Source: Marinobacter persicus (GTDB taxonomy: Bacteria; Pseudomonadota; Gammaproteobacteria; Pseudomonadales; Oleiphilaceae). From it: 64,000 bases of DNA. Position numbers and translations under genes: made by a program. The notes beneath the pieces were generated by a model, which worked only from the letters and a program-made list of their open reading frames with translations, did not search any database and was not told where the DNA came from. The stretch is from assembly GCF_002934325.1 (NCBI RefSeq), contig NZ_PTIV01000002.1, positions 1-64,000 on the forward strand, read 5' to 3'. Below are positions 44,734-55,129 of the stretch, piece after piece (the first letter of the stretch is position 1; every line of letters begins with the position of its first letter).

Positions 44734-46740
44734 TTACCAGCGAGCCGTGAGGGCCAATCGGAAAGTGCGACCCGGCTCATTCACCCGGTAACTCTCACCC
44801 GTCACCGTGTCTTCGCGGCTGACATGAGGGGCCCAGGTCTTATCAAACAGGTTATCCACCGCCCAGCTCAGGTTCAGGTAATCTGTCAGCGGATGGGTAC
44901 CGTTCACATTGAATACGCCGTAACCGGGCGATTCACTTGGGTCCAGGCCGGAGTCTTCATCGATGCGATCCTGCCGACGGGCCAGTTGCCACTCAGCCTC
45001 AACGGTATGGCCCTGGTGCTGCCAGGCCAGTGTGTGGGTGTACATCAGGGGCGGGATTTGCGGCAACGGCTGGTTCTCGGTTTTGTTGGTACCGCGCACG
45101 CTGGCCAGGGCACCGGTGCTGCTCCAGGTGCCGTTGCTCCAGCCCAGTTCGGCTTCTACGCCGAGCAGGCGGGCGTCGATGTTTTTGTAGCGGATGTCGC
45201 CGTTCTGCGGCTCGTAGCGGTAGACATAATCGTCCACTTCATCGATCCAGGCCGCCGGACGCCAGTGCCAGTTATCGGCCTGGCCGTTAAGGCTGAGCTC
45301 GAGCTTATGGTGTTTCTCGGTATCCAGGCCCGGGTTGCCAACCCAAGTCCCCTTCTTGGTTTCTTTTGCCACATAGCGTTCATTGACGCTAGGGCTTCGA
45401 ACACTGTGGCTGGCGATCACTTCCAGGGTGTTATATGACGACAGACGGAACTCACCACTGACAAAAGCGCTGACGTTGTCGTCCGTGGCTTCAAAATCAT
45501 TAACGCCATATTTCTGAGCGTATAAAGTGGCAGGACTGCTCATTCCGCTTCCCATAACCATATAGGTCTGGTCCGCCTCGGTGGCGTCCATTTCCACCCG
45601 GTCGTAACGCAACCCCGCGCCGAGTTTGGTGTTGGCCCGGATCTGGTGGAACCCTTCAACAAACACACCTATCCGGTCACGCTCTACACCCGGCCACATA
45701 AAGGATGCAATGCTGGTGGGTGGAGGTGTGCCCATGCCACTGTAAAGGGTTGCGTCCCAATCATTGCTCTCAACATCTACGCCGAACGACAATTCCTTTG
45801 TGTAGTTAAATACCTGATCGACTACCAACCGGGCACCCTGTGTGCGGGTTTCTGACAGGGTCTGCATTTTCATCATGTCCGGCTCACGCAGGCTGAAGTT
45901 GTCCATCACGTGATCCACATCCGCCTGCCAGGCCATCAGGCTCCAGTCGCCATTGGCCACCGGTGAGCCGATTTCCAGCTTGTACATATCGGTGTCGGTC
46001 TTCGGCGCATCCATCATCGAGGCGTACTTCACATCGCGCTCTTCCTGGCGGCTCGCCGAACCTTTCACATAAAACCCGTTATCGGCCTTCCAGGCGCCAT
46101 CCACGCGCCCTTCGGTGTTTTCGAAGGCGCTGCGAACTTCATCGCCATCGCCGTCCTCATAATCGTCGGCTTCTTCATAACCGCCGGATAAACGCAGATA
46201 GGCGTCGTCATTGCCCACCGCCGCACTCGCCGCGGCCAGCTTGCCATTGCCGTTATCCGAGCCACCCACCGTGACATGGCCGGTGCTGATCTTGCCGTCG
46301 AATTCCGGGGCGGCGGTGGTCGCGACCACCTGACCACCGGCGATTGGCCCCCAGCGCAGGGTACGGTTGCTGGTGCGCACCTCAAGCACCTGCGGCAAGG
46401 CCGTGCTCAATCGGCTGGTGGGCGGATCCATGCGGTTCGGGCAGGCGCCTTCCACCCGCATGCCATCCAGCAAAACGTCCACTCGCTCCTGGCTCTGGCC
46501 ACGTATGACCGGGTCCAGCCCACGTCCCCCAAGGCGGGAAAGAGAGACAGAGGGGCTTTCATCCAACCGACTGACCGGCTCTGAGGCCAAAGCTGCCTCG
46601 GACAGCCTTGCCGCTTCTGCCGACTGACCTTCGGTCACCCGAATCAACATGCCTTCCTCGGTCTGGGCCTGAGCCGCCGGGGCAACCGCACTCCCGGTCA
46701 GCGCCAGGGCAATACAACGAGCCAGAGGGGTCCTGATCAT
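44734..46740 (-). CDS. TonB-dependent outer-membrane copper receptor (OprC/NosA-like)
   Basis: A 668-residue receptor with a signal peptide (cut near AQAQ), a plug domain (about 50-150) and a 22-strand-type barrel ending in the aromatic LALTARW. The plug contains GACPNRMDPPTS, with C100 and M104 in the C-x3-M spacing that binds copper in Pseudomonas OprC. Additional methionine clusters (YASMMDAP, PDMMKMQ, YMVMGSGMSS) fit a thiol/thioether copper path. It is a single-gene unit with its own terminator and a TATAAT element at 46794-46799. Copper import for cuproenzymes is the likely role. Confidence 0.85.
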   Translation of the reverse strand: MIRTPLARCIALALTGSAVAPAAQAQTEEGMLIRVTEGQSAEAARLSEAALASEPVSRLDESPSVSLSRLGGRGLDPVIRGQSQERVDVLLDGMRVEGACPNRMDPPTSRLSTALPQVLEVRTSNRTLRWGPIAGGQVVATTAAPEFDGKISTGHVTVGGSDNGNGKLAAASAAVGNDDAYLRLSGGYEEADDYEDGDGDEVRSAFENTEGRVDGAWKADNGFYVKGSASRQEERDVKYASMMDAPKTDTDMYKLEIGSPVANGDWSLMAWQADVDHVMDNFSLREPDMMKMQTLSETRTQGARLVVDQVFNYTKELSFGVDVESNDWDATLYSGMGTPPPTSIASFMWPGVERDRIGVFVEGFHQIRANTKLGAGLRYDRVEMDATEADQTYMVMGSGMSSPATLYAQKYGVNDFEATDDNVSAFVSGEFRLSSYNTLEVIASHSVRSPSVNERYVAKETKKGTWVGNPGLDTEKHHKLELSLNGQADNWHWRPAAWIDEVDDYVYRYEPQNGDIRYKNIDARLLGVEAELGWSNGTWSSTGALASVRGTNKTENQPLPQIPPLMYTHTLAWQHQGHTVEAEWQLARRQDRIDEDSGLDPSESPGYGVFNVNGTHPLTDYLNLSWAVDNLFDKTWAPHVSREDTVTGESYRVNEPGRTFRLALTARW

Positions 46741-46793
46741 AACGCCGAAATCCTTGTGTATTGATGTAGGAAGATGATTTGTAAGGAGCGGGC

Positions 46794-46799
46794 ATTATA
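46794..46799 (-). promoter_or_regulatory. -10 element upstream of the copper receptor gene
   Basis: A perfect TATAAT hexamer on the minus strand, 54 bases before the receptor's ATG. No good -35 is visible at 17 bases, which suggests activator dependence or an extended promoter. This is the only promoter signal seen there. Confidence 0.45.
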
Positions 46800-46893
46800 A
46801 AAAGGCAGGGTGCCCGAGGCTTGAGACACATTGCCGCACCTGGCTAAAAACCGAGGGCCCAGCTGCAAGCTTGCCAATCCCTACCCGCTATGA

Positions 46894-48318
<1,425 letters not shown>

Positions 48319-48325
48319 TCCGCCC

Positions 48326-50917
48326 ATGAACCACGAACCTCACCAGTCCGATGAGCGGGTATCCACCGGCCTCGCCGGACTGGATGAGGTTCTTGATCAC
48401 CTTCGAATCGGCGACAACGTGGTCTGGCGGGTGTCCGACCTGGACGACTACCGCCGATTCGTCCTTCCCTTTGTCAATGCCGCCGCCCGCTCGGGCCGCC
48501 GGATCATCTACCTGCGCTTTGGCGAACACGCGCCGGTCATCGACGCGCAGCACCCCTCAGTCCAGACCATCCGCATTGATGCCCTCGGGGGCTTTGAAAG
48601 CTTCACCAGCCGGGTCTGGCACCTGATCGAACAGCACGGGCCGGGTGCCTTCTACGTCTGCGACAGCCTGAGCGAACTGCTCAACGCCTGGGCCACCGAT
48701 GCCATGGTGGGCAATTTCTTCCGGGTGGTGTGCCCGCTGCTGTTCGAGCTGGATACCGTGGCCTGGTTCGCCCTGCACCCGGAACGCCATTCCCGCATGA
48801 CCCTGGACCGCATCCGCGAGACCACCCAGGTATTGATTGACGTTCACCGGCATCAGCAGGATGTGCAGATTCATCCCATCAAGGCCTGGCGCCGGCAGTC
48901 GCCCACCATGTTCCTGCCCCACCGGGAGCAGGACGGGCACTTCCAGCCCATCACCGACAGCACCGACGCCACCCGCCTGCAGGCCAGCCTGGAACAGGAA
49001 CTGCTGCACCGCCAGCCGCTCCTGGATTACTGGGACCGGCTGTTCCAGGACGCCAGCCGGGCCATTGCCACCGGCGACCGGGCGGCCACCGAGCGGCTCC
49101 AGGAACAGGTGCTCCAGGTCCTGATCAGCCGCGACCCGCAGATACTGGCACTGGCCCGGCGCTACCTGTCGCTGGCGGACCTGCTGTCGATCCGCAGCCG
49201 GCTGGTGGGCAGCGGGTACATTGGCGGCAAGGCCACCGGCATGCTGATTGCCCGCAACATCCTGATCGCCGAGCAGCCCGAGCTCTGGCAGGAACATCTC
49301 GAGCCCCACGACTCCAGCTACCTGGGCACCGACGCCTACTACGCCTTTCTGGTACACAACGGACTCTGGCCAGCAATCATGCGCCAGCGCTCGGCGAGCG
49401 GCTACCTCTCCGAAGCCCCGGCCCTGCGCGAAGGCATCCTGGCCGGCAGTTTCCCGGCGGAAATCCGCTGCGAACTGGAACGCCTGCTTGACCATTACGG
49501 CCAGTACCCCATCCTGGTGCGCTCCTCCAGCCTGCAGGAAGACGGCTTCGGCAATGCTTTCGCCGGCAAGTACGACAGCGTATTCCTGGTCAACCAGGGC
49601 TCGCCCGAGCAACGCCTGGCGGCCTTTGAGGACGCCATCCGGCAGGTCTACGCCTCCTCCATGAGCGAAGATGCCCTGGTGTACCGCCAGCAACGCGACC
49701 TGGACCAGCGCGAGGAACCCATGGCCCTGCTGATCCAGCGGGTGAATGGCCGCTTCCACAACCGCTACTACCTGCCGGACGCCGCCGGCGTTGGCGTCTC
49801 GCGCAACACCTTCACCTGGGACAGCCATATGGACCCGAAAGCCGGCATGGTCCGGCTGGTCATGGGGCTGGGCACCCGGGCGGTGGACCGCATTGAAGGC
49901 GACCACGCCTGCGTGATGGCACTGGACCACCCCGGCCGGCAACCCTTCCGTAACCAGGACGAGAGCTATCGCTTTTCCCAGCACTTGGTGGATGTGCTTG
50001 ACCTGGCCGACGGCAGCCTGGCCACCCGCCCGCTCAGCCAGTTGCTGGAGTCCACGTCCGACCTGCCCATGACCCAGTTGGCGGAGGTGGACCGCAGCGC
50101 CAGCGAGCGGGCCCGGCAGATAGGCCTGGCCGGGCCGGTGTGGCGCCTGACCTTCCAGCCCCTGGTGCACAAGACCGCGTTCATTGACCGCCTCGCCAGC
50201 CTGCTGCACACCCTGGAGCAAGGCTACGAGCACCCGGTCGACGTGGAATTCACCCTGCACCTGGACCGCCACGGCGAACCGGCCTTTAACCTGGTGCAGT
50301 GCCGGCCACTGGCCACCATCGGCGATACCGGTCCTGTTACCGTGCCCGAAGGACTCCAGACCCGCCAGTTGTTGTTCCGCACCGAAGGGCACTTCATGGG
50401 CGGGAACATCAACCTGTCCATTGCCCGGGTGATCCGGGTCGACGCCAGCGTGTACGCCGATCTCAGCACCAGCGAACGCCATGAGGTGGCCCGACTGATT
50501 GGCCTTCAGGTACGGACCGAAAATGCCAGAACGCTACTCATCGGCCCCGGCCGCTGGGGTACCAGCAGCCCGGATTTGGGAGTGCCCGTGCGTTTCTCCG
50601 ACATTGCCGGCGTCAGTGCCCTGGTGGAAGTGTCGGAGAAATCCGGGGAAATGGTGCCGGATTTATCTTACGGTTCCCACTTTTTCCAGGACCTGGTGGA
50701 AACGGGCACTGCCTACGCCGCCCTGTTCCCTGACAGCTCCCACTGCCAGTACTATCCGGACCACCTGCCCGAGCCGGACCCGGTTGATTCCGACGCCAGC
50801 GCCGTCGAACAGGCCGTGCGGGTATATCACCTGGGCAACCAGCCGTTGCAGTTGTCTGCGGACGTGGCTTCCCAGCAACTGGCCTGTTATTTTCCCGCCC
50901 GACGTGCGACAGAATGA
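48326..50917 (+). CDS. PEP/pyruvate-binding (PPDK N-terminal) protein with degenerate KaiC-like N-terminal domain
   Basis: An 863-residue protein of unknown role. Residues about 1-200 resemble a KaiC/RecA-type ATPase (STGLAGLDEVLDHLRIGDNVVW) but the Walker A is lost. Residues about 300-730 match the ATP-grasp domain of pyruvate phosphate dikinase/PEP synthase (GYIGGKATGM; ILVRSSSLQEDGFGNAFAGK). The phosphohistidine and PEP-utilising domains of a full PEP synthase are absent; a C-terminal region of about 130 residues (LIGPGRWGTSSPDLG) replaces them. It lies 7 bases after gdhA without its own ribosome site. A signalling or protein-phosphorylating role is possible but unproven. Confidence 0.75.
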   Translation: MNHEPHQSDERVSTGLAGLDEVLDHLRIGDNVVWRVSDLDDYRRFVLPFVNAAARSGRRIIYLRFGEHAPVIDAQHPSVQTIRIDALGGFESFTSRVWHLIEQHGPGAFYVCDSLSELLNAWATDAMVGNFFRVVCPLLFELDTVAWFALHPERHSRMTLDRIRETTQVLIDVHRHQQDVQIHPIKAWRRQSPTMFLPHREQDGHFQPITDSTDATRLQASLEQELLHRQPLLDYWDRLFQDASRAIATGDRAATERLQEQVLQVLISRDPQILALARRYLSLADLLSIRSRLVGSGYIGGKATGMLIARNILIAEQPELWQEHLEPHDSSYLGTDAYYAFLVHNGLWPAIMRQRSASGYLSEAPALREGILAGSFPAEIRCELERLLDHYGQYPILVRSSSLQEDGFGNAFAGKYDSVFLVNQGSPEQRLAAFEDAIRQVYASSMSEDALVYRQQRDLDQREEPMALLIQRVNGRFHNRYYLPDAAGVGVSRNTFTWDSHMDPKAGMVRLVMGLGTRAVDRIEGDHACVMALDHPGRQPFRNQDESYRFSQHLVDVLDLADGSLATRPLSQLLESTSDLPMTQLAEVDRSASERARQIGLAGPVWRLTFQPLVHKTAFIDRLASLLHTLEQGYEHPVDVEFTLHLDRHGEPAFNLVQCRPLATIGDTGPVTVPEGLQTRQLLFRTEGHFMGGNINLSIARVIRVDASVYADLSTSERHEVARLIGLQVRTENARTLLIGPGRWGTSSPDLGVPVRFSDIAGVSALVEVSEKSGEMVPDLSYGSHFFQDLVETGTAYAALFPDSSHCQYYPDHLPEPDPVDSDASAVEQAVRVYHLGNQPLQLSADVASQQLACYFPARRATE

Positions 50918-50921
50918 CACT

Positions 50922-50941
50922 GCCCGCCCCTTTGTGCGGGC
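50922..50941 (+). terminator. Weak candidate hairpin after the PEP/pyruvate-binding gene
   Basis: Arms GCCCGC and GCGGGC with an 8-base loop, followed by TTGCTGCT. The stem is short and the T-run poor; it lies between the PEP/pyruvate-binding gene and the kinase gene. Confidence 0.35.
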
Positions 50942-50960
50942 TTGCTGCTAGAATCGCGCT

Positions 50961-52238
50961 ATGGAATGGCTCACTCACTCTCAAACCGGCTACCGGCAGG
51001 CGGCGCGCTACCTGCTGGCCATGCGTCTGGCGATCATTGCATCAACGCTGGTGGCCGTTGCCGTGGCCGAGACGGTCATCGCCTTGCCCTACCGGGCCGA
51101 GGCCCTGCTGCTTTGCCTGCTCTATGCCGTGCTCTCGATCCTCGGTTGGCTCTGGTTCAGCCGCCGACCGCCAACCCGTTCTCTGGCCGTCACCCTGACC
51201 CTGGCGGGGGACCTCGCACTGATCAGCGCCTGGCTGTACTTCACCGGCGGCTATACCAACCCGCTGGTCTCCTTGTTGTTACTACCCATTGCCGTGGCCA
51301 TCATTCTGGTACCCCTGAGCCAGAGCATCGCCCTGACCCTGGCTGGCATCGCCGCCTATACGGTGCTGGTGCTTTGGCATGCGCCGGTGATGTCCGGCAA
51401 CCACATGCACCAGGGCAATGTGGGCAACCTGGCGGAACTGCACCTGGGGGGAATGTGGGTCACTTTTGCCCTGACCGCTGCCATTCTTCTGCTCGTCGTG
51501 GGCACGCTGGCGCAGCGTCTACGACTGCAACAAACCCAGCTGGCCCAGTTCCGCGAAAACCGCCTGCGCGACGAACAGATCATCTCCCTCGGTCTTTCGG
51601 CTGCTGCGGTGGCTCACCGTCTCGGAACCCCCTTGAATACCGTGACCCTGTTACTGGATGAAATCCGCAATCAGCTGGACGAACCTACCGCCAAAGCGGT
51701 GGAAGACGATCTGCAACTGATGGAACAACAACTGACACTGTGCAGCGGGCATTTACAGCAACTGACGAAAGCTGCGGTGGAGGCCCGGGGCGCGCAGCGG
51801 GAAACCCTGTCCTTCCCACAATGGGTGGCCCGCCTGCGGGAATCCGCCACATTGCTTTGGCCCGCCGGCCCAATCCACTGGCCGGACAACGTACCTTCTG
51901 CCCCGGTGGCCGTGGATGCGACACTTGACCAGGCCATCCTGAACCTGTTGGCCAATGCCCTGACGGCCAGCCCGCTCTGGGTGAAGGTCAGTACGCGCAC
52001 TACCGAAGAACGCGTGGAGCTGGTGGTTGAGGACCACGGCGATGGCCTTGAGGCAGCCCTGCAGGGAGCACCGGGAGAAGACATCGTGGAATCTCGTGAT
52101 GGGCTGGGGGTGGGTCTTTTCCTGTCCAACGCCACCATCCAGCGACTGGGCGGGACACTGAGAGCAAGGGCCGACGACAACGGGACCACCATGGTAATTG
52201 ACCTTCCGGTCTCTGTCGGTCAAACGGGAGAAGTCTAG
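50961..52238 (+). CDS. RegB/PrrB/RoxS-like redox-sensing histidine kinase
   Basis: A 425-residue membrane kinase with about six N-terminal membrane segments (to about residue 185). The segment FTGGYTNPL (about 94-102) matches the quinone-binding GGxxNPF motif of RegB. The phospho-accepting histidine is H219 in AAVAHRLGTPLNT. A cysteine at residue 261 (LTLCSGH) sits at nearly the spacing of the redox cysteine of RegB. ATPase motifs follow (NLLANAL, EDHGDGL, GLGVGLFLS). It is paired with a RegA-like regulator one base downstream and should respond to respiratory redox state. Confidence 0.9.
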   Translation: MEWLTHSQTGYRQAARYLLAMRLAIIASTLVAVAVAETVIALPYRAEALLLCLLYAVLSILGWLWFSRRPPTRSLAVTLTLAGDLALISAWLYFTGGYTNPLVSLLLLPIAVAIILVPLSQSIALTLAGIAAYTVLVLWHAPVMSGNHMHQGNVGNLAELHLGGMWVTFALTAAILLLVVGTLAQRLRLQQTQLAQFRENRLRDEQIISLGLSAAAVAHRLGTPLNTVTLLLDEIRNQLDEPTAKAVEDDLQLMEQQLTLCSGHLQQLTKAAVEARGAQRETLSFPQWVARLRESATLLWPAGPIHWPDNVPSAPVAVDATLDQAILNLLANALTASPLWVKVSTRTTEERVELVVEDHGDGLEAALQGAPGEDIVESRDGLGVGLFLSNATIQRLGGTLRARADDNGTTMVIDLPVSVGQTGEV

Positions 52239-52239
52239 T

Positions 52240-52773
52240 ATGGCAGAGCAGGAACACTGGCTACTGGTGGACGACGACCAGGCGTTTGTCCAGATTCTGG
52301 CCCGATCGCTTGACCGCCATGGCATTACCAGCAGCCAGGCCCACAGCCGGGAACAGGCGCTCGATATATTGAAAACCACCCAACCGGATCGCTGCGTCCT
52401 GGATCTCAACCTGGCCGGCGACAGTGGCCTGCAGCTGCTGCCGGAGCTGCTAACCCAATGCCCGGAACTGGATGTGCTGGTGCTGACCGGCTATGGCAGC
52501 ATCGCCACCGCAGTCGAAGCCATGCGCCGGGGCGCGGTGAATTACCTGTGCAAGCCGGTCACCGTGAACCAGTTGCTCAGTGGCTTCGAACCGCTGGAAA
52601 GCGCGCCGGATCTGCGGGCGGAGCCACCGTCCGTCGAGGAAATGGAGTGGGAACACATCCAACGGGTTCTCAATGAAAATGACGGAAACATCTCCGCCAC
52701 CGCACGGGCATTGAACATGCACCGCCGCACACTCCAACGCAAACTGCAAAAGCACTCCCGCTGGCGACAGTGA
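52240..52773 (+). CDS. RegA/PrrA/RoxR-like response regulator
   Basis: A 177-residue regulator. The receiver domain has the acidic pair in LLVDDDQ and the phosphorylation aspartate in RCVLDLNLAGDSGLQLL. A short Fis-type helix-turn-helix ends the protein: ISATARALNMHRRTLQRKL, nearly the sequence of RegA-family DNA-binding ends. The ATG at 52240 is used, since longer starts overlap the kinase gene. RegA-type regulators control oxidase, nitrogen and carbon genes. Confidence 0.9.
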   Translation: MAEQEHWLLVDDDQAFVQILARSLDRHGITSSQAHSREQALDILKTTQPDRCVLDLNLAGDSGLQLLPELLTQCPELDVLVLTGYGSIATAVEAMRRGAVNYLCKPVTVNQLLSGFEPLESAPDLRAEPPSVEEMEWEHIQRVLNENDGNISATARALNMHRRTLQRKLQKHSRWRQ

Positions 52774-52777
52774 TGCT

Positions 52778-52809
52778 TTCTGGTGCATAGCACCCTATAT
52801 GCACCAGAA
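52778..52809. repeat. 12-base perfect inverted repeat downstream of the response-regulator gene
   Basis: TTCTGGTGCATA at 52778-52789 and its exact complement at 52798-52809 flank an 8-base centre that itself completes GGTGC-ATA-GCACC. It begins 5 bases after the regulator's stop. There is no T-run on either side, so it could be a regulator-binding site or a stabilising hairpin. Confidence 0.7.
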
Positions 52810-52915
52810 TTGACCCTCATCAACAAATCACCCGTCATGCGACATGTTCTCAATTATGGCAATCAGGTAGCATCCGCTGCCCGTCACGATTCTGCAATAA
52901 ATTTGCAATGGATGT

Positions 52916-55129
52916 ATGTTCGCGACGCAATCTCACAAGGACGGAGAGAGATTAATACCATCAACCGCTGGAACCGTTTTTATGCCGCCACGCCCAGAAC
53001 CTCTGCAGCCTCTTCCGGGCATTGACCCCAAAAGACTGGCATTGGTGGCCACCGCCACCCGCAACATGGTTCTTGTGCTGGACGGTAGCGGACGCATCCA
53101 ATGGGTTAACCGGTCGTTTGAGGAACACACGGGATACACCCTCAAAGCCGTCACCGGCCAGGACCCGGAAGCCATCCTGGCCGGACCGGACACCTGCCGG
53201 GAAACCATCGATGCCATCCGCCAAAGCGTACGCAACGGCGATGCCTTCGAGGAAGACCTGCTGCATTACACCGCCGAGGGCAAGCCTTATTGGGTGCACA
53301 CCTACTGTGTCCCCATTGGCGAACCCGAAGGCGTAGCGCCAGGATTCGTGGTGGTCCAGACCAACATATCCGACCGGAAAAATGGTGAGCGCGGCCTGCG
53401 AATCGCCGCCAGTGTGTTCGACCGCAGCCACGAAGCCATCATCATTACTGATCATCACAACCACATTATCGACGCCAACCCGTCCTTCTCCCGCATTACC
53501 GGTTACAGCCGGGAGGAAGTCCTGGGCCAGAACCCTTCCATTCTCAGCTCCGGCCGGCACTCAGACGATTATTACCGGTCCATGTGGCAAGCCATTGAGG
53601 AAAACGATCATTGGCGCGGCGAGATGTGGAACCGGCGCAAGAACGGCGAGGAGTTCGTGGAGCTGTTGTCCATCAGCCGGGTGCACCTGGAAGAACCGGG
53701 GCGCTGTTACCATGTGGCGGCGTTTTCGGACATCACCGCCCTCAAGAACCACGCCAAGGAGCTGGACCGGGCGGCCAACTACGACGACCTGACCGGCCTG
53801 CCCAACCGGCAGTTACTGGAAGAACGACTGCGCACCGCCTGTGGCCACGCCGACCGACAGGGCCATTCGCTGTCCATCTGCTATCTGGATCTGGACAACT
53901 TCAAGTCCCTGAACGACTTCCATGGCCATGAGGCCGGCAATCATGCCCTGAGAACCATTGGCGAGCGTCTTTCCCGCACCGTACGCAGTGGCGATACCGT
54001 GGCCCGGATCGGTGGTGACGAATTTGTTCTACTGCTGCAGTCCGAGCATTGCGAGACAACCTACCAGCGCATTCTTGCAGCGGTGGGCGAACCAGTCCCA
54101 ATCACTGAGGACACCAACCTGACACTGACGGCCAGTTTGGGCATTACCCTCTACCCGGACGACCATACCGACGCCGAAGCCCTGATCCGTCACGCTGACC
54201 AGGCCATGTACGCGGCCAAGGAAAAGGGCCGAAACCAGTTCCAGGTGTTTGACCCGGGCCAGCATGCGTCACGCCGGCTACGCCGTGAGCGCCTGACCGA
54301 AATCAGCCAGGCGCTGGAGAACAATGAATTCGTGCTGCACTTCCAGCCTCAGGTTCGCATGGCGGACTGTGCGGTGGTGGGCTTTGAGGCTCTGATCCGC
54401 TGGCAACATCCGGAAAAGGGACTCATTCCGCCGGGGCAGTTCCTGCCAGTGGTGGAAAACAGCCACCTGGAGATACCCATGGGCCAGTGGGTGTTAAAGG
54501 AAGCCATTCATCAGATGAACCTGTGGCGGGAAGCGAGCCAGAACCTCGCGGTGTGTATCAACATCAACTCTGCTCACCTCATGGACCCGAGCTTTGAGGC
54601 CTACCTCAAACGCTATCTGCAGAGCCATCCGGAAGTCTGTCCCAGCCAGATCACCCTTGAAGTACTGGAATCCACGGCACTCGAAGACACCAAGCGGGCC
54701 GGTAACGTGCTGACCCGTTGCCGGGAGCTGGGGGTCCAGGTGGCGCTGGACGATTTTGGTACCGGCTTCTCATCATTGACCTACCTGCGCACCCTGCCGG
54801 TGGATGTGATCAAGATCGACAAGAGCTTCGTGATGAGCATGCTGGCCAGCGACAGCGACCGGGCCATCGTGGAGAGCGTGATTTTCATGGCACAGCGCTT
54901 CAACCACACCGTGCTGGCCGAAGGCGTGGAAACCATGGAGCACGGACGCGCCCTGCGGGAAATGGGCTGCAACCAGGTGCAGGGTTTCGGTATTGCGCGC
55001 CCCATGCCGGCCAGCGAGGTACTGCCGTGGCTGGCAAACTGGACCGCAGTCAGCGGTAACGCCGCTGGTCAAGAGTGGTCAGACGGTCCGGGTGAAACAC
55101 CATCAGCCCCGTCACAAAGACGCCATTGA
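52916..55129 (+). CDS. Soluble PAS-PAS-GGDEF-EAL c-di-GMP protein
   Basis: A protein of up to 737 residues without membrane segments. Two PAS domains (about 40-290) precede a GGDEF domain (about 295-450; site ARIGGDEFVLL, inhibitory site RSGD intact) and an EAL domain (about 470-710; GFEALIRWQHPEKG, and the downstream DDFGTGFSSL). Both catalytic sites look intact. The start is uncertain: ATG 52916 gives the longest form, ATG 52982 a shorter one starting just ahead of the PAS region; neither has a strong ribosome site. The last 80 bases overlap the convergent CbiM-like gene. Confidence 0.88.
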   Translation: MFATQSHKDGERLIPSTAGTVFMPPRPEPLQPLPGIDPKRLALVATATRNMVLVLDGSGRIQWVNRSFEEHTGYTLKAVTGQDPEAILAGPDTCRETIDAIRQSVRNGDAFEEDLLHYTAEGKPYWVHTYCVPIGEPEGVAPGFVVVQTNISDRKNGERGLRIAASVFDRSHEAIIITDHHNHIIDANPSFSRITGYSREEVLGQNPSILSSGRHSDDYYRSMWQAIEENDHWRGEMWNRRKNGEEFVELLSISRVHLEEPGRCYHVAAFSDITALKNHAKELDRAANYDDLTGLPNRQLLEERLRTACGHADRQGHSLSICYLDLDNFKSLNDFHGHEAGNHALRTIGERLSRTVRSGDTVARIGGDEFVLLLQSEHCETTYQRILAAVGEPVPITEDTNLTLTASLGITLYPDDHTDAEALIRHADQAMYAAKEKGRNQFQVFDPGQHASRRLRRERLTEISQALENNEFVLHFQPQVRMADCAVVGFEALIRWQHPEKGLIPPGQFLPVVENSHLEIPMGQWVLKEAIHQMNLWREASQNLAVCININSAHLMDPSFEAYLKRYLQSHPEVCPSQITLEVLESTALEDTKRAGNVLTRCRELGVQVALDDFGTGFSSLTYLRTLPVDVIKIDKSFVMSMLASDSDRAIVESVIFMAQRFNHTVLAEGVETMEHGRALREMGCNQVQGFGIARPMPASEVLPWLANWTAVSGNAAGQEWSDGPGETPSAPSQRRH

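Noticed and set aside
48557..50482. A 641-residue open frame antisense to the PEP/pyruvate-binding gene
   Set aside because: Alanine/glycine/valine-rich shadow of a well-supported gene, without start signals or domain features.
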